DNA of 64,000 bases from assembly GCF_900299525.1 (NCBI RefSeq), contig NZ_OMKA01000020.1, forward strand, positions 62,001 to 126,000. The letters run 5' to 3'. The DNA comes from Aquimarina sp. Aq78. GTDB lineage: Bacteria > Bacteroidota > Bacteroidia > Flavobacteriales > Flavobacteriaceae. Made by a program: the position numbers and the translations under genes. Below are positions 36,687-47,239 of the stretch, one piece after another (the stretch's first letter is position 1; each line of letters starts with the position of its first letter). The notes under the pieces were generated by a model. It ran no database searches. It worked only from the letters and a program-made list of their open reading frames with translations, and had not been told where the DNA came from.

Positions 36687-38162
36687 CTATACTATCGGTT
36701 TCATTGCTGTCATCGATGCTCTTAATCGAGAACCAATAACTTCTATAGGATGATTTCTTAAAGCTGCATTTACTTCTATTAGTTTAGCATTATCCACTCC
36801 ATTATTCTTCCCTTCATCATATGCTTTTCCGATAACATCGGTATCTATTTTTTTCATGAAATCTGCTAATAAAGGCTTACAAGCATGATCAAATAAATAA
36901 CAACCATATTCTGCCGTATCAGAGATCACTCGATTCATCTCAAACAATTTCTTACGTGCAATAGTATTGGCTATAAGTGGAGTTTCGTGTAACGATTCAT
37001 AATATGCTGATTCTTCAATAATTCCAGAATCTGTCATCGCTTCAAAAGCTAGTTCAACTCCTGCTCTTACCATAGCCACCATCAATACTCCATTATCGTA
37101 GAATTCTTGTTCAGAAATCTCAATATCTCCTGCGGGAGTTTTCTCGAATGCCGTCTCTCCTGTTGCTGCTCTCCACGATAATAGATTTTTATCATCATTA
37201 GCCCAGTCTTCCATCATAGTTTTTGAAAAATGCCCTTGCATAATATCATCCATATGTTTTCTAAACAACGGGCGCATGATACTCTTTAATTCTTCAGAAA
37301 GTTCAAATGCCTTAATTTTTGATGAATTTGATAATCGATCCATCATATTAGTGATTCCACCATACTTCATCCCTTCGGTAATGGTTTCCCAGCCATATTG
37401 AATTAATTTGGAAGCGTATCCTGGATCTATTCCTTTTTCTATCATTTTGTCAAAGCACAAAATAGATCCGGTTTGCAATAATCCACATAGAATTGTCTGC
37501 TCCCCCATAAGATCTGATTTCACTTCGGCTACAAAAGAAGATTCTAACACTCCAGCTCTATGACCTCCTGTTCCTGCTGCATATGCTTTTGCCTGATCTA
37601 AACCATGTCCCTTAGGATCATTCTCTGGGTGTACCGCTATTAATGTAGGTACTCCAAATCCTCTTTTATACTCTTCTCTCACTTCTGATCCCGGACATTT
37701 TGGTGCCACCATAATTACAGTAAGATCATCTCTCACTTCCATACCTTCTTCTACAATATTAAATCCATGTGAATATGATAAAGTAGCTCCTTTTTTCATT
37801 AATGGCATTACTGTGTTTACCACTTGAGTATGTTGTTTATCTGGTGTCAAATTAATAACAACATCAGCATTAGGAATCAATTCTTCATAGGTCCCTACAT
37901 TGAATCCGTTATCAGATGCATTCTTGAAAGATTGTCTTTTTTCTTTGATCGCTGCTTCACGAAGCGCATACGAAATATCCAAACCAGAGTCTCTCATGTT
38001 TAACCCTTGGTTAAGTCCCTGGGCTCCACACCCTACGATAACCATTTTTTTCCCTTTTAATGCGTCTACTCCTGCCGAAAACTCTTCAGCATCCATAAAC
38101 CTACATTTTCCTAGTTGTGTTAATTGATCTCTTAATGATAGCGTATTAAAGTAATTTGCCAT
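36687..38162 (-). CDS. ilvC: Ketol-acid reductoisomerase, class II
   Basis: 491 residues, the long (class II, E. coli-type) form with a duplicated knotted C-terminal domain. NADPH-binding loop [22 protein letters not shown]; catalytic regions with [17 protein letters not shown] and [16 protein letters not shown]. It converts acetolactate or acetohydroxybutyrate to the dihydroxy acid. A 179-bp gap to ilvN upstream holds a dispersed CCTGATCAAATTCAGG palindrome. Confidence 0.94.
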   Translation of the reverse strand: MANYFNTLSLRDQLTQLGKCRFMDAEEFSAGVDALKGKKMVIVGCGAQGLNQGLNMRDSGLDISYALREAAIKEKRQSFKNASDNGFNVGTYEELIPNADVVINLTPDKQHTQVVNTVMPLMKKGATLSYSHGFNIVEEGMEVRDDLTVIMVAPKCPGSEVREEYKRGFGVPTLIAVHPENDPKGHGLDQAKAYAAGTGGHRAGVLESSFVAEVKSDLMGEQTILCGLLQTGSILCFDKMIEKGIDPGYASKLIQYGWETITEGMKYGGITNMMDRLSNSSKIKAFELSEELKSIMRPLFRKHMDDIMQGHFSKTMMEDWANDDKNLLSWRAATGETAFEKTPAGDIEISEQEFYDNGVLMVAMVRAGVELAFEAMTDSGIIEESAYYESLHETPLIANTIARKKLFEMNRVISDTAEYGCYLFDHACKPLLADFMKKIDTDVIGKAYDEGKNNGVDNAKLIEVNAALRNHPIEVIGSRLRASMTAMKPIV

Positions 38163-38341
38163 TTCTTTCTTAATTTGTTGTGATTTCCGTTAGGAAATTT
38201 GATTTAATTTTATTTTTAGTTGTTTCGATTTTTATGGTGTATCCCTGATCAAATTCAGGGTCGGGCTATTCGCTATATCTTTTTGATTGTCATCCTATAG
38301 TTATTGAAGGAGTCAACCAAAAAGGATGTCACTACTATCCC

Positions 38342-38875
38342 TTACACTGCTTCCATTCCAAAATTTTCTAATATTTTAGAAATATGTAACTTTTCTTTTG
38401 TTATTGAAATTCTTCCCGAACGTACAAATTGCATTAAGCCATAAGGTTCTAATTGATCATACAAAGCTTCTACATCTCTTCGTCGCCCTGTCTTTTCTAA
38501 TACAAAAAACTCTGGAGTCACAGTAACGATATTAGCATTACTATCCTTTATTACATTCTGGATTTTACGTTCCTCAAATAGTAATTTTGAAGCGATCTTA
38601 AACAAAGCAGTTTCCTGATAAATGGTCTCATCATCTTTATGATAAAAAGCTTTAATTACTTCTATTTGTTTTTCAATCTGCCCAATAATCTTTTTTACCT
38701 GTTCTTCAGTTATGTTCACCACGATCGTAAAACGAAATACATCCTTAATCTCTGATACAGAAGCTGTAAAACTTTCAAGATTGATATGACGTCTTAAAAA
38801 TATTGCTGAAATCCTGTTCAACAACCCTATATTATTTTCAGTATATACTGATATGGTATAATTTTCTTTTTTCAT
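38342..38875 (-). CDS. ilvN: Acetolactate synthase small (regulatory) subunit
   Basis: 177 residues. An N-terminal ACT domain (YTISVYTENNIGLLNRISAIFLR) is followed by a C-terminal helical domain. It binds valine and gives feedback control to IlvB. It is 83 bp downstream of ilvB and ahead of ilvC. Confidence 0.92.
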   Translation of the reverse strand: MKKENYTISVYTENNIGLLNRISAIFLRRHINLESFTASVSEIKDVFRFTIVVNITEEQVKKIIGQIEKQIEVIKAFYHKDDETIYQETALFKIASKLLFEERKIQNVIKDSNANIVTVTPEFFVLEKTGRRRDVEALYDQLEPYGLMQFVRSGRISITKEKLHISKILENFGMEAV

Positions 38876-38958
38876 TACTAGTATATTGTATCATTGCATA
38901 AATCCTAGCCGAAGTCTATATTAAGTAGAGACCAAGTGCCAGAATAACAAAAATTCTA

Positions 38959-40692
38959 TTATTCTAATCTTATATCCGAAACTGATGCTCCTGTAGGAAT
39001 CATCGGAAACACATTATTTTCTTTTTCGACACATACTTCTAAAAAATATGCTTCTTTTGACGCTATCATCTCTGCGATTGCTTCTTGTAAATTCTCTCTT
39101 TTGGTAACTCTGGTAGATTTGATATGATACCCTTCTGCTATTTTTATAAAATCTGGATTTACCATCTCTGTAGAAGCATATCGTTTATCAAAAAACAGTT
39201 GTTGCCATTGACGTACCATTCCCAGGAAATCATTATTTAGCACTACGATCTTTACTGGTACTTTGGTCTGGAAAATTGTACCTAACTCCTGTATTGTCAT
39301 CTGGTATCCGCCATCTCCTATAATCGCTACTACTTCTCTATCCGGGGCTCCCATTTTTGCACCAATCGCTGCAGGTAATGCAAATCCCATTGTACCTAAA
39401 CCTCCAGAAGTAATATTACTCTTAGACTTATTAAACTCGGCATATCTACAAGCCATCATTTGATGCTGTCCTACATCAGATACAATCACTGCATCTCCTT
39501 TGGTTTCTTCATTAATTCTTCTAAGCACTTCGCCCATAGATAGGCCTTCATTACTAGGATACAATTCTTCTTTAATTACTTTATCATATTCTATTGCATC
39601 ATAATCTCTAAACTCTTGTACCCATGAATCGTGAGAATTTGACTTTACCATCGGAAATATCTGTGATAATGTATTTTTCACATTTCCCATTACTGCAACA
39701 TCTGCTTTCACATTTTTATTTATCTCTGCTGGATCAATCTCAAAATGTATGATTTTTGCCTGCTTGGCATAAGTTTCTAAGTTACCAGTAACTCTATCAT
39801 CAAAGCGCATTCCGATTGCTAGTAGTAAATCACATTCGTTAGTCAGCTTATTTGGCCCATAGTTACCATGCATACCAACCATTCCTACATTTAATGGGTG
39901 TGATGTTGGTAGTGCCGAAAGTCCCAAAATAGTCCATGCAGATGGGATTCCTGATTTCTCTATAAAGTTTTTTAGTTCTTCTTCTGCTTCTCCAAGGATT
40001 ACTCCCTGACCAAAGACAATCATTGGTTTTTTTGCTTTGTTTATCAGTTTAGCTGCCTGTTCCAAACTTTTTAAATCTGTTTCGGGTACTGGCTTATAAC
40101 TACGTACGCCTTTACATGTTGAGTACACAAAGTCTAATTCGCCAAACTGTGCATCTTTTGTAATATCTATTAACACAGGGCCTGGTCGACCAGAGCGAGC
40201 AATATAAAAAGCTTTTGCTAATACTGCAGGAATATCTTCGGCCTTGGTAACCTGATGATTCCATTTGGTAATTGGTGTAGAGATTCCTATAATATCGGTT
40301 TCCTGAAATGCATCTGACCCTAACAAATGTGATCCAACCTGACCTGTAATACATACCATTGGTGTAGAATCTATTTGCGCATCAGCGATTCCGGTTACAA
40401 AATTAGTAGCTCCAGGTCCAGAAGTAGCAATAGCGACTCCAACTTTGCCGCTTGTTCTTGCATATCCCTGTGCTGCATGTGTTGCTCCTTGTTCATGTCT
40501 GGTTAATACATGATGTAATTGATCTCTATATTTGTATAACTCATCATAGACTGGCATTATGGCTCCGCCGGGATATCCATAAATTAAATCTACTCCTTCT
40601 GCCAACAGACATCGAATTACTGCCTCTGCACCAGTCATACGTTTTGTTGATATTTTGGTTTCTTTTCTTAACGTTTGCGTTTGTGTTTCCAT
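38959..40692 (-). CDS. ilvB: Acetolactate synthase large (catalytic) subunit
   Basis: 577 residues, ThDP enzyme. The catalytic Glu is in LTRHEQGATHAAQGYAR, the FAD/quinone-related middle domain holds GMHGNYGPNKLTNECDLLLA, and the ThDP motif is GDGGYQMTIQELGTI...NNDFLGMVRQWQ. It condenses pyruvate with pyruvate or 2-oxobutanoate. It is second in the ilv cluster, 158 bp after ilvD; that gap holds ATTCTGAT / ATCAGAAT hairpins. Confidence 0.94.
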   Translation of the reverse strand: METQTQTLRKETKISTKRMTGAEAVIRCLLAEGVDLIYGYPGGAIMPVYDELYKYRDQLHHVLTRHEQGATHAAQGYARTSGKVGVAIATSGPGATNFVTGIADAQIDSTPMVCITGQVGSHLLGSDAFQETDIIGISTPITKWNHQVTKAEDIPAVLAKAFYIARSGRPGPVLIDITKDAQFGELDFVYSTCKGVRSYKPVPETDLKSLEQAAKLINKAKKPMIVFGQGVILGEAEEELKNFIEKSGIPSAWTILGLSALPTSHPLNVGMVGMHGNYGPNKLTNECDLLLAIGMRFDDRVTGNLETYAKQAKIIHFEIDPAEINKNVKADVAVMGNVKNTLSQIFPMVKSNSHDSWVQEFRDYDAIEYDKVIKEELYPSNEGLSMGEVLRRINEETKGDAVIVSDVGQHQMMACRYAEFNKSKSNITSGGLGTMGFALPAAIGAKMGAPDREVVAIIGDGGYQMTIQELGTIFQTKVPVKIVVLNNDFLGMVRQWQQLFFDKRYASTEMVNPDFIKIAEGYHIKSTRVTKRENLQEAIAEMIASKEAYFLEVCVEKENNVFPMIPTGASVSDIRLE

Positions 40693-40850
40693 ACACTCTT
40701 ATTTTAGAGGCTAGACTTTTAGAAACTAGAGTCTAGACTTTTTTTAGATTCTGATCTTCATCAGAATGATAATTTATCGTTTATCAGCATCAAATGCTGT
40801 CATTTTTAGATTCTGATCCTGTTTTTCAACAGAATTACAAATTGCCAGAA

Positions 40851-42527
40851 TTAGAATTCATCGGTTACACATCCCTGTGATGCAGAGGATACTGTATGTG
40901 CGTATTTATACAACACTCCTTTATCAAACTTTAATGCTGGCTGAACCCAAGAAGCTTTTCTTTTCTCTATCTCAGCTTCACTAATAGCTACAGTAATCGA
41001 GTTTGTCTCTGCATCAATAGTAATGACATCTCCATCTTTTACTAAAGCAATCAGGCCTCCTTCTTGTGCTTCTGGTGTGATATGCCCAACAACAAACCCA
41101 TGTGTTCCTCCCGAAAATCTTCCATCAGTAATTAAGGCTACATCTTTACCCAAACCGGCTCCCATAATAGCAGCAGTAGGCTTTAACATTTCTGGCATTC
41201 CTGGCCCTCCTTTTGGTCCTTCATATCTTATGACGACTACATCGCCTTTTTCTACTTTTCCATCTCTGATACCATCATTAGCATCATATTCCCCTTCAAA
41301 AACCTTAGCTTTTCCTTGAAAACGCAATCCTTCTTTACCTGTAATTTTTGCAACACATCCATCTTCAGACAGGTTACCAAACATGATTCTAAGGTGTCCT
41401 GTTGATTTAATTGGGTTCTCTAAAGGCTTGATAACGTCTTGTCCTTCTTTAAGATCAGGTACGTCTAATAGGTTTTCTGCAATTGTTTTTCCGGTAACGG
41501 TTAAACAATCTCCATGTAGTAATCCTTTCTTTAAAAGATATTTTAACACAGCAGGAATCCCTCCAACTTCATGCACATCTTCCATTAGGTATTTCCCACT
41601 TGGTTTAAGATCTGCCAAAAAGGGAGTTTCATCACTAATCCTCTGAAAATCTGCTAATGTAAAATCTACATCTGCAGCCCTGGCAATTGCCAAAAAGTGT
41701 AATACGGCATTTGTAGAACCTCCAAGTACGGTAACTAATCGTATTGCATTTTCTAGTGATTTTTTGGTTACTATATCTTTAGGTTTGATATCCTTTTCTA
41801 ATAACGCTCGCATAGCACGACCCGCCTGGATACTTTCTTCTTCTTTATTTTTGCTTATAGCTGGATTCGATGAATTATAAGGTAATGACATTCCTAACGC
41901 TTCTATTGCCGAGGCCATAGTATTTGCGGTATACATCCCTCCACAAGCTCCTGCGCCCGGACATGCTTTCTCTATAACACTTTTGTATTCTGTCTGTGTT
42001 ATCGTTCCTGCTACTTTTTCTCCCCAGGCTTCAAAAGCAGAAACTACATCTAATTTTTTACCTTCGTGACATCCAGAAGCTATGGTTCCTCCATAGACCA
42101 AAATTGAAGGTCGATCTAATCGAAGCATTGCCATTAATGCACCTGGCATATTTTTATCACAACCAACAACGGTTACCATCCCATCATAAGACATTGCTTG
42201 TACTACAGTTTCCATAGAATCAGCAATTACATCACGAGATGGTAATGAAAAACGCATTCCTGGTGTTCCCATAGAAATCCCATCGCTTACTCCAATAGTA
42301 TTAAATATGAGTCCGACGACATCCTCTTCTAATGTTCCTTGCTTAACCAATTTAGCAAGGTCATTAAGGTGCATGTTACATGGATTCCCTTCATAACCTG
42401 TACTGGCAATTCCGACCAATGGTTTATTAAAATCCTCATCGGTTAAACCAATTGCGTGAAGCATTGCCTGTGCCGCAGGTTGCGTGTCATCTTGAGTGAC
42501 TTGTTTACTATACTTATTGATGCTCAT
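40851..42527 (-). CDS. ilvD: Dihydroxy-acid dehydratase
   Basis: 558 residues. Fe-S cluster cysteines are in [10 protein letters not shown] and [16 protein letters not shown], with the substrate-binding [17 protein letters not shown] block. It dehydrates dihydroxy acids to 2-keto acids for valine and isoleucine. It is the first gene of the ilv cluster and the direct target of the upstream double attenuator, with an inverted-repeat element in its 5' untranslated region. Confidence 0.94.
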   Translation of the reverse strand: MSINKYSKQVTQDDTQPAAQAMLHAIGLTDEDFNKPLVGIASTGYEGNPCNMHLNDLAKLVKQGTLEEDVVGLIFNTIGVSDGISMGTPGMRFSLPSRDVIADSMETVVQAMSYDGMVTVVGCDKNMPGALMAMLRLDRPSILVYGGTIASGCHEGKKLDVVSAFEAWGEKVAGTITQTEYKSVIEKACPGAGACGGMYTANTMASAIEALGMSLPYNSSNPAISKNKEEESIQAGRAMRALLEKDIKPKDIVTKKSLENAIRLVTVLGGSTNAVLHFLAIARAADVDFTLADFQRISDETPFLADLKPSGKYLMEDVHEVGGIPAVLKYLLKKGLLHGDCLTVTGKTIAENLLDVPDLKEGQDVIKPLENPIKSTGHLRIMFGNLSEDGCVAKITGKEGLRFQGKAKVFEGEYDANDGIRDGKVEKGDVVVIRYEGPKGGPGMPEMLKPTAAIMGAGLGKDVALITDGRFSGGTHGFVVGHITPEAQEGGLIALVKDGDVITIDAETNSITVAISEAEIEKRKASWVQPALKFDKGVLYKYAHTVSSASQGCVTDEF

Positions 42528-42770
42528 TTCTTTTTGAATATCAGTTTTTACGAATTATTTAAAATTTTAACTTTTACCCTATGATGTATGCATTAGATTG
42601 AATAAACCACAGTATAAAATTATTTTGTTGCAACTAAACACTTATACATTATTCAATACCCTTACAATATCCAATAGTGCCTTTACATGCTTTACGCATT
42701 GATTTACAATCACTTATGTTTTGAAAATTTACAATCACTATTTGATAATTTTATTTAAGTATTCATTGCG

Positions 42771-42934
42771 TGAACTGATTTAAACTTTTTCGATTTGCTA
42801 AAAAATTGTTGTTTTCAGCCTTATTTTTGTCTTTTTTTCTTTCCGTAGCCCTGCTATGCAACTCAAAAAAGCTTTCAAGTAGGACTAAAAAACATTTAAT
42901 TTTCGCTTAAAACCAAAAAGTTTAAATCAGTTCA
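42771..42934. repeat. Inverted-repeat-bounded element, copy 2 (about 164 bp)
   Basis: Ends TGAACTGATTTAAACTTTTT and AAAAAGTTTAAATCAGTTCA are perfect inverted repeats. They differ from copy 1 at the same positions in both arms. The interior shares TTATTTTTGTCTTTTTT, CGTAGCCCTGCTATG and CAAAAAAGCTTTCAA with copy 1. It sits between the second attenuator and ilvD. Confidence 0.78.
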
Positions 42935-42939
42935 ATATC

Positions 42940-42970
42940 AAAAAAAACTCCCTTCATTTCTGAAGGGAGT
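42940..42970 (-). terminator. Attenuator terminator 2 of the ilv operon
   Basis: On the minus strand ACTCCCTTCA / TGAAGGGAGT stem followed by seven T. Its 5' arm TCCCTTCA can instead pair with TGAAGGGA at the end of leader peptide 2, an antiterminator. Confidence 0.8.
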
Positions 42971-43003
42971 CTGTATTTATTTTTATACAATAATATCCCT
43001 TCA

Positions 43004-43066
43004 TCATGGTGAAATAATCACAATAATGACAATGACATTACTAATTATACTGCTAAATATTCTCAT
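43004..43066 (-). CDS. Ile/Val-rich leader peptide 2 of the ilv operon
   Basis: 20 codons: MRIFSSIISNVIVIIVIISP, then TGA. Nine Ile and three Val occur among 20 residues. The stop region reads into TGAAGGGAT, complementary to the 5' arm of the next terminator, the layout of ribosome-mediated attenuation. Confidence 0.8.
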   Translation of the reverse strand: MRIFSSIISNVIVIIVIISP

Positions 43067-43115
43067 TTCTATTGTTCAGAATTAATTTTAAATTCTAATC
43101 TTAATACCTTTTATA

Positions 43116-43149
43116 CAAAAAAATCCCTTTACTTGAGTAAAGGGATTTT
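43116..43149 (-). terminator. Attenuator terminator 1 of the ilv operon
   Basis: On the minus strand AAAATCCCTTTACT / AGTAAAGGGATTTT stem with a following T run. Its 5' arm can pair with AAGGGAT at the end of leader peptide 1. Confidence 0.8.
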
Positions 43150-43179
43150 AATATCATATATATAGTATTAATACATCCC

Positions 43180-43245
43180 TTATCGAGGTGAAATAATCAC
43201 CTTAATGATAATGACTGTATTAATATTTATGTTTCTGGTATTCAT
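43180..43245 (-). CDS. Ile/Val-rich leader peptide 1 of the ilv operon
   Basis: 21 codons: MNTRNININTVIIIKVIISP and a final R, then TAA. The run GTC ATT ATC ATT AAG GTG ATT ATT gives seven Ile/Val codons in eight. The last six residues (VIIS plus PR or P) match leader 2, so the two are paralogous. Confidence 0.8.
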   Translation of the reverse strand: MNTRNININTVIIIKVIISPR

Positions 43246-43254
43246 TTATATGTC

Positions 43255-43287
43255 CAAATATAGGAAAATATTTTTTTGAAATACAAA
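43255..43287 (-). promoter_or_regulatory. Promoter of the ilv operon
   Basis: On the minus strand TTTG (43284-43287), 21-base spacer, TATATTTG (43255-43262), an exact match to TAnnTTTG. It ends nine bases before leader 1, so the transcript has a very short 5' lead. Confidence 0.7.
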
Positions 43288-43327
43288 TACTAAATTATTT
43301 TTTTATATAAACTCTTCTTGATTTCAT

Positions 43328-43361
43328 TAAAAACAAGACCTTTCATTACAATGAAAGGTCC
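43328..43361 (-). terminator. Rho-independent terminator of the metalloprotease gene
   Basis: GACCTTTCATT / AATGAAAGGTC stem, T run on the minus-strand side, about 45 bp past the stop of the gene ending at 43406. Confidence 0.8.
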
Positions 43362-43405
43362 TATTTTAAATCCTCAGTTTTGACTACTTAGAATTCAACT
43401 TTATG

Positions 43406-46400
43406 TTAAAACTTAACAAGCCTTAAGGTTTCTGTATGTTTATTAGCTTGTATTTTCACAAAATAATTTCCAGATGATTTTATTTTATCTCCTAACAGTA
43501 TGGTACCTGGGTTTTTACTATACTCTTCATTGATCAATTCTTTTCCTAACAAATTATATACGGTTATTGTAAATGTATCACTTTCTAATCTTGATACATC
43601 TATGGTAACAGTTTCTTCAAATGGATTAGGGTACATACTAACCCTATTTTCTGAAGTTCTCTCTTTTTGTCTGGTTGGTCGTTTTGTAAGTAAGCCTTGA
43701 CCCGCTGTAGTATTATATGCATAATCTTTGATAATGTATGACAATCCATCATTAGCTACTGTAGCATAAAACCATCCATAATGTGTGTTTCCTCCTATTT
43801 TAAAAGTAAATCCTATATAACCAGATTTACCTCTCCAATTTGTATATGAAGATGAACTTACCACAAAACTATTAGCATTAGCAACAAAATTACTGGCTGC
43901 ACCAACCTCAATTCCTTCTCCGATAAATGTGGCATTACTAGTTGTTCCTTCACAAACCACATTTTTTCCATAGCTCACTAATCGAAGTGAATTATTAGTG
44001 AACCATGCTCCAAAACCATTATCATCACCAACTTCTATTCTAAAGAAATTCCAGGTACTTGAAGAGTTTGTTGTTTCGTCACTCATATCCACATAAACCA
44101 CAGTTCCATTAGTAGCACAAGGACTGCAAGATCCTCCGCAATCAACTCCGGTTTCATTACCATTCTGAATTCCATCATTACAGGTTGGTGTAGATGTACC
44201 TCCAATTCTTATGGTATAATCCTCTACTTCGCCCAAATAAGTATCAGTATCACAAGGTGTTATTTTTGCTTCAGACCCATATCCTACTCGAACTCTCATT
44301 CGCAACGAAGTATTAGAAACTGCTCCAGAAGGAGGAGTAATATTAGCCGAATAAGGACCCGCAGCAAATCTAGAATACACTTTCTCTCCAGCATCAGTAA
44401 AATCACCATTATTATTCCAGTCAATCCATACTCCTACTGCATTAAATGTCCAACTATTATTATTCATGGTTATCGTTAATGCAGTTGCTTGCCCACTAGT
44501 AAGATTTGTAGATTGATTGGTAAAATCATTATATGCAGCATTTGTGGAACTATTATTTATAGATCCTAAGCTAACATTGGTAATGTGTAAGGTAGCATTT
44601 TGAGTGGTCGAAGCTGCACAGTAGGTTACATTTGTATTACAAGGGTTACAATCAGGCCCGCCACAATCTACACCAGTTTCATTACCATTTTGAATACCAT
44701 CATTACAGGTTGGATTGGTGGTACAAGGGTTACAATCAGGCCCACCACAATCAACTCCGGTTTCATTACCGTTCTGAATACCATCATTACAGGTTGGATT
44801 AGAACTTCCACCTTTAATAAATAGAAAATAATCTTCTACTTCATCACCATTAGTTCTTGCTGTTCCACAAGGCTCAGGGGCAGTATGTATTTTATAACGT
44901 ACTCTTAATCTGGTCGCGCCACTTTTTGCGGTATTAGGAACTACAACTGTTGTTGTTACACCACCGGCACCATTGGTTTTCAATAAAACTTCTTCACCCG
45001 CATCTGTAAAATCTCCATCTTTATTCCAATCAATCCAAGCTCCAAAATAATTAGGATCCCAGAAATCGATTCCCGGATTAACGGTTAAAGCAACAGACTC
45101 GCCTTTAGTAATGTTGGTTCCCAGGTTAGTAAAATCAGAATACCCACCATTTCCACTTTTATTATTGATAGCTCCAAAGACAACTTCGTCTATATAATTA
45201 TTACCTTGATAACCTGCAGCACAATAATTTGTAGGCATAGGATCCAAATTTCCATTGGTAATACTAAAATTAGCATTTGTAACATCGAAAAAGATATTAT
45301 TCGTACCTCTTACCATAATTCTATTTACACCTCCTTCATTGTCTGGTATTGTAATTTGTTGAGAACCATCGTTAGGTACTGCAGAAGCTAATGTTATTGG
45401 GTATGTATTTCCACCATCTGTAGATAACAAAATATCAACAGTCGCTGCATTTACCCCATTTCCTGTGGTTCCTGCTACGTTCCAGGTTACTGTTTGCGTA
45501 GAGCCTATAGGTGCATCAAACCTAGTGTTTTGAGAAGTGATAACAAAAGGACCAGCAGTCCCACTTACCGTAATAACAGCATCTTTAGAATCTGTATTAC
45601 CTCCTCCCGGATGATTATCTCTTACTGTAAATCTAAAATTCATAGTTCTGGAAACAGAAGGTGTTACCTCCCATTCAGAAGAAGCATTTCCTGCTTTTAT
45701 CGCAGTAAGATTAGGCATATATCGATTTGGAGATGTTGAAGGAGGTACATAACGAAATACAGGACCGTTAGTTGACGTAGCCCGAGGAGGCATAGGAGCT
45801 ATTTCCTTATCCATTTGATTCCAGGTATACGTTAGTTGATCGGCAGCATTAGGATCACTAGCTGATCCTTCTAATACAAATGGAGTAGATCTTGGAATCG
45901 TATAATTACCTCCTATAGAAGCTGTTGGCGCACTATTACCTATTGATTTTGTTGTACCGCAACCTGCTGTGCTTACAATATGGTTCCACATTTCATCTAT
46001 TTGTTTCGCATGAAAAAAAACATATTGCGTATTTTCTGTATTAGGAGCACAACCTGTATATGCCATGATAGTATTACCTCCTCCTGGTTCAACAGCACCC
46101 TCGTCAAGACGATTACCACCACATGAGTTATTAAACGAATGGTTAGCACCGAATTGATGACCTATTTCATGAACGAATGTGCGATAGAAATAATCTGCGA
46201 CAGATGTGAAAGGATGTGCACCGGTAGCTCCTTGAGCTTTTTTACTATCAACACATACAGCCCTTAAAGCTCCACGTCCAGTCCCATCTGAATCTAAAAC
46301 ATGGCCAATATCATAGTTAGCGTTACCAATTGTAGCATCAAGAATAGCTTGAACCTCATTTACTGATGCTGAAGTATTACCATGCGTAAAACCGTCAGTT

Positions 46401-47239
46401 GCTGGGTCAAGAAAAATGGAAGCGTCAATATTGGACACTAACTCAAACGTAGTTCCAAGATCTCGTTCATAAACCGCATTCACTCTTGTCATGAGTGCAT
46501 TCAACTCGACAAGTACTGCGGCTTTCCTTTGTTGAGTTGAACCATTTGTAACGTTTGCCTTATCAGTATAAATTTTAGACAACTCTCCCGTTACTGCTAT
46601 AGCCATTCGGTAGACTCTAACACGACCATCATTAGCATCTTTTCTTGCTTTGTTTGATTTTTCAGCTTGCTTTGTACTTTTTTCTGAAAAAGTTTCGACT
46701 GTATTATCAATTATTTGACAGTTAATTGGTTTTTCTGATCCATCCGTTTTTGAAGTAACCATATAGGTCTTACTATTACTAGTAGAAGGTTTGATATCCG
46801 TTATTGTAGCATCAGATTTCATAATCATAGCCCTAAAGTTATTATACCCCAAACTAAAATGTACTACTCCGCCTTCTCCATTAACAGATGTACCAACATA
46901 AGACTTAATGTCTGGAAACTTCTTGGCTAAATCTGGATGTAAAACACTTGTTTCTTTTATACGGTATTCTTTAAATTTTCCATCTTCGGTAGGAAGCGTA
47001 ATAATGACATTCGATTGACCAAATGAATTAGATCTTTTGGGACAGTGAGATAAAATTTCTTTTAATTTTTCAACACTAAGGTTGTACGTGTTTTGGTGTG
47101 AAGTTTCTGTATTCTTCTTAGAAGAAGAAATGTTTTCGTTTTCAATTGGGCTACTATTTTTTTTCCAAAAATTATTGGTTTGTGAAAATCCAAATTGGAA
47201 AACAAATAAGCCTACAAATAAGACAAGTTGATTTTTCAT
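43406..47239 (-). CDS. Reprolysin-like (M12B-type) metalloprotease secreted by T9SS, with GEVED domains
   Basis: 1277 residues. Signal peptide 1-19 (FQFGFSQ), then a propeptide-like region, then the catalytic domain with the zinc motif HEIGHQFGANH near residue 356 and a downstream NTIMAYTGC Met-turn. Next come beta-sandwich regions, then two GEVED domains (GDEVEDYFLFI and GEVEDYTIRI), each with D-W-N-x-D/N-G-D-F-TDAGE calcium-like loops. Three nearly identical CNDGIQNGNETGVDCGG repeats act as linkers. A terminal T9SS sorting domain (SMYPNPFEETVTIDV) ends in LRLVKF. It should be a surface or extracellular protease. It has its own terminator. Confidence 0.9.
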   Translation of the reverse strand: MKNQLVLFVGLFVFQFGFSQTNNFWKKNSSPIENENISSSKKNTETSHQNTYNLSVEKLKEILSHCPKRSNSFGQSNVIITLPTEDGKFKEYRIKETSVLHPDLAKKFPDIKSYVGTSVNGEGGVVHFSLGYNNFRAMIMKSDATITDIKPSTSNSKTYMVTSKTDGSEKPINCQIIDNTVETFSEKSTKQAEKSNKARKDANDGRVRVYRMAIAVTGELSKIYTDKANVTNGSTQQRKAAVLVELNALMTRVNAVYERDLGTTFELVSNIDASIFLDPATDGFTHGNTSASVNEVQAILDATIGNANYDIGHVLDSDGTGRGALRAVCVDSKKAQGATGAHPFTSVADYFYRTFVHEIGHQFGANHSFNNSCGGNRLDEGAVEPGGGNTIMAYTGCAPNTENTQYVFFHAKQIDEMWNHIVSTAGCGTTKSIGNSAPTASIGGNYTIPRSTPFVLEGSASDPNAADQLTYTWNQMDKEIAPMPPRATSTNGPVFRYVPPSTSPNRYMPNLTAIKAGNASSEWEVTPSVSRTMNFRFTVRDNHPGGGNTDSKDAVITVSGTAGPFVITSQNTRFDAPIGSTQTVTWNVAGTTGNGVNAATVDILLSTDGGNTYPITLASAVPNDGSQQITIPDNEGGVNRIMVRGTNNIFFDVTNANFSITNGNLDPMPTNYCAAGYQGNNYIDEVVFGAINNKSGNGGYSDFTNLGTNITKGESVALTVNPGIDFWDPNYFGAWIDWNKDGDFTDAGEEVLLKTNGAGGVTTTVVVPNTAKSGATRLRVRYKIHTAPEPCGTARTNGDEVEDYFLFIKGGSSNPTCNDGIQNGNETGVDCGGPDCNPCTTNPTCNDGIQNGNETGVDCGGPDCNPCNTNVTYCAASTTQNATLHITNVSLGSINNSSTNAAYNDFTNQSTNLTSGQATALTITMNNNSWTFNAVGVWIDWNNNGDFTDAGEKVYSRFAAGPYSANITPPSGAVSNTSLRMRVRVGYGSEAKITPCDTDTYLGEVEDYTIRIGGTSTPTCNDGIQNGNETGVDCGGSCSPCATNGTVVYVDMSDETTNSSSTWNFFRIEVGDDNGFGAWFTNNSLRLVSYGKNVVCEGTTSNATFIGEGIEVGAASNFVANANSFVVSSSSYTNWRGKSGYIGFTFKIGGNTHYGWFYATVANDGLSYIIKDYAYNTTAGQGLLTKRPTRQKERTSENRVSMYPNPFEETVTIDVSRLESDTFTITVYNLLGKELINEEYSKNPGTILLGDKIKSSGNYFVKIQANKHTETLRLVKF

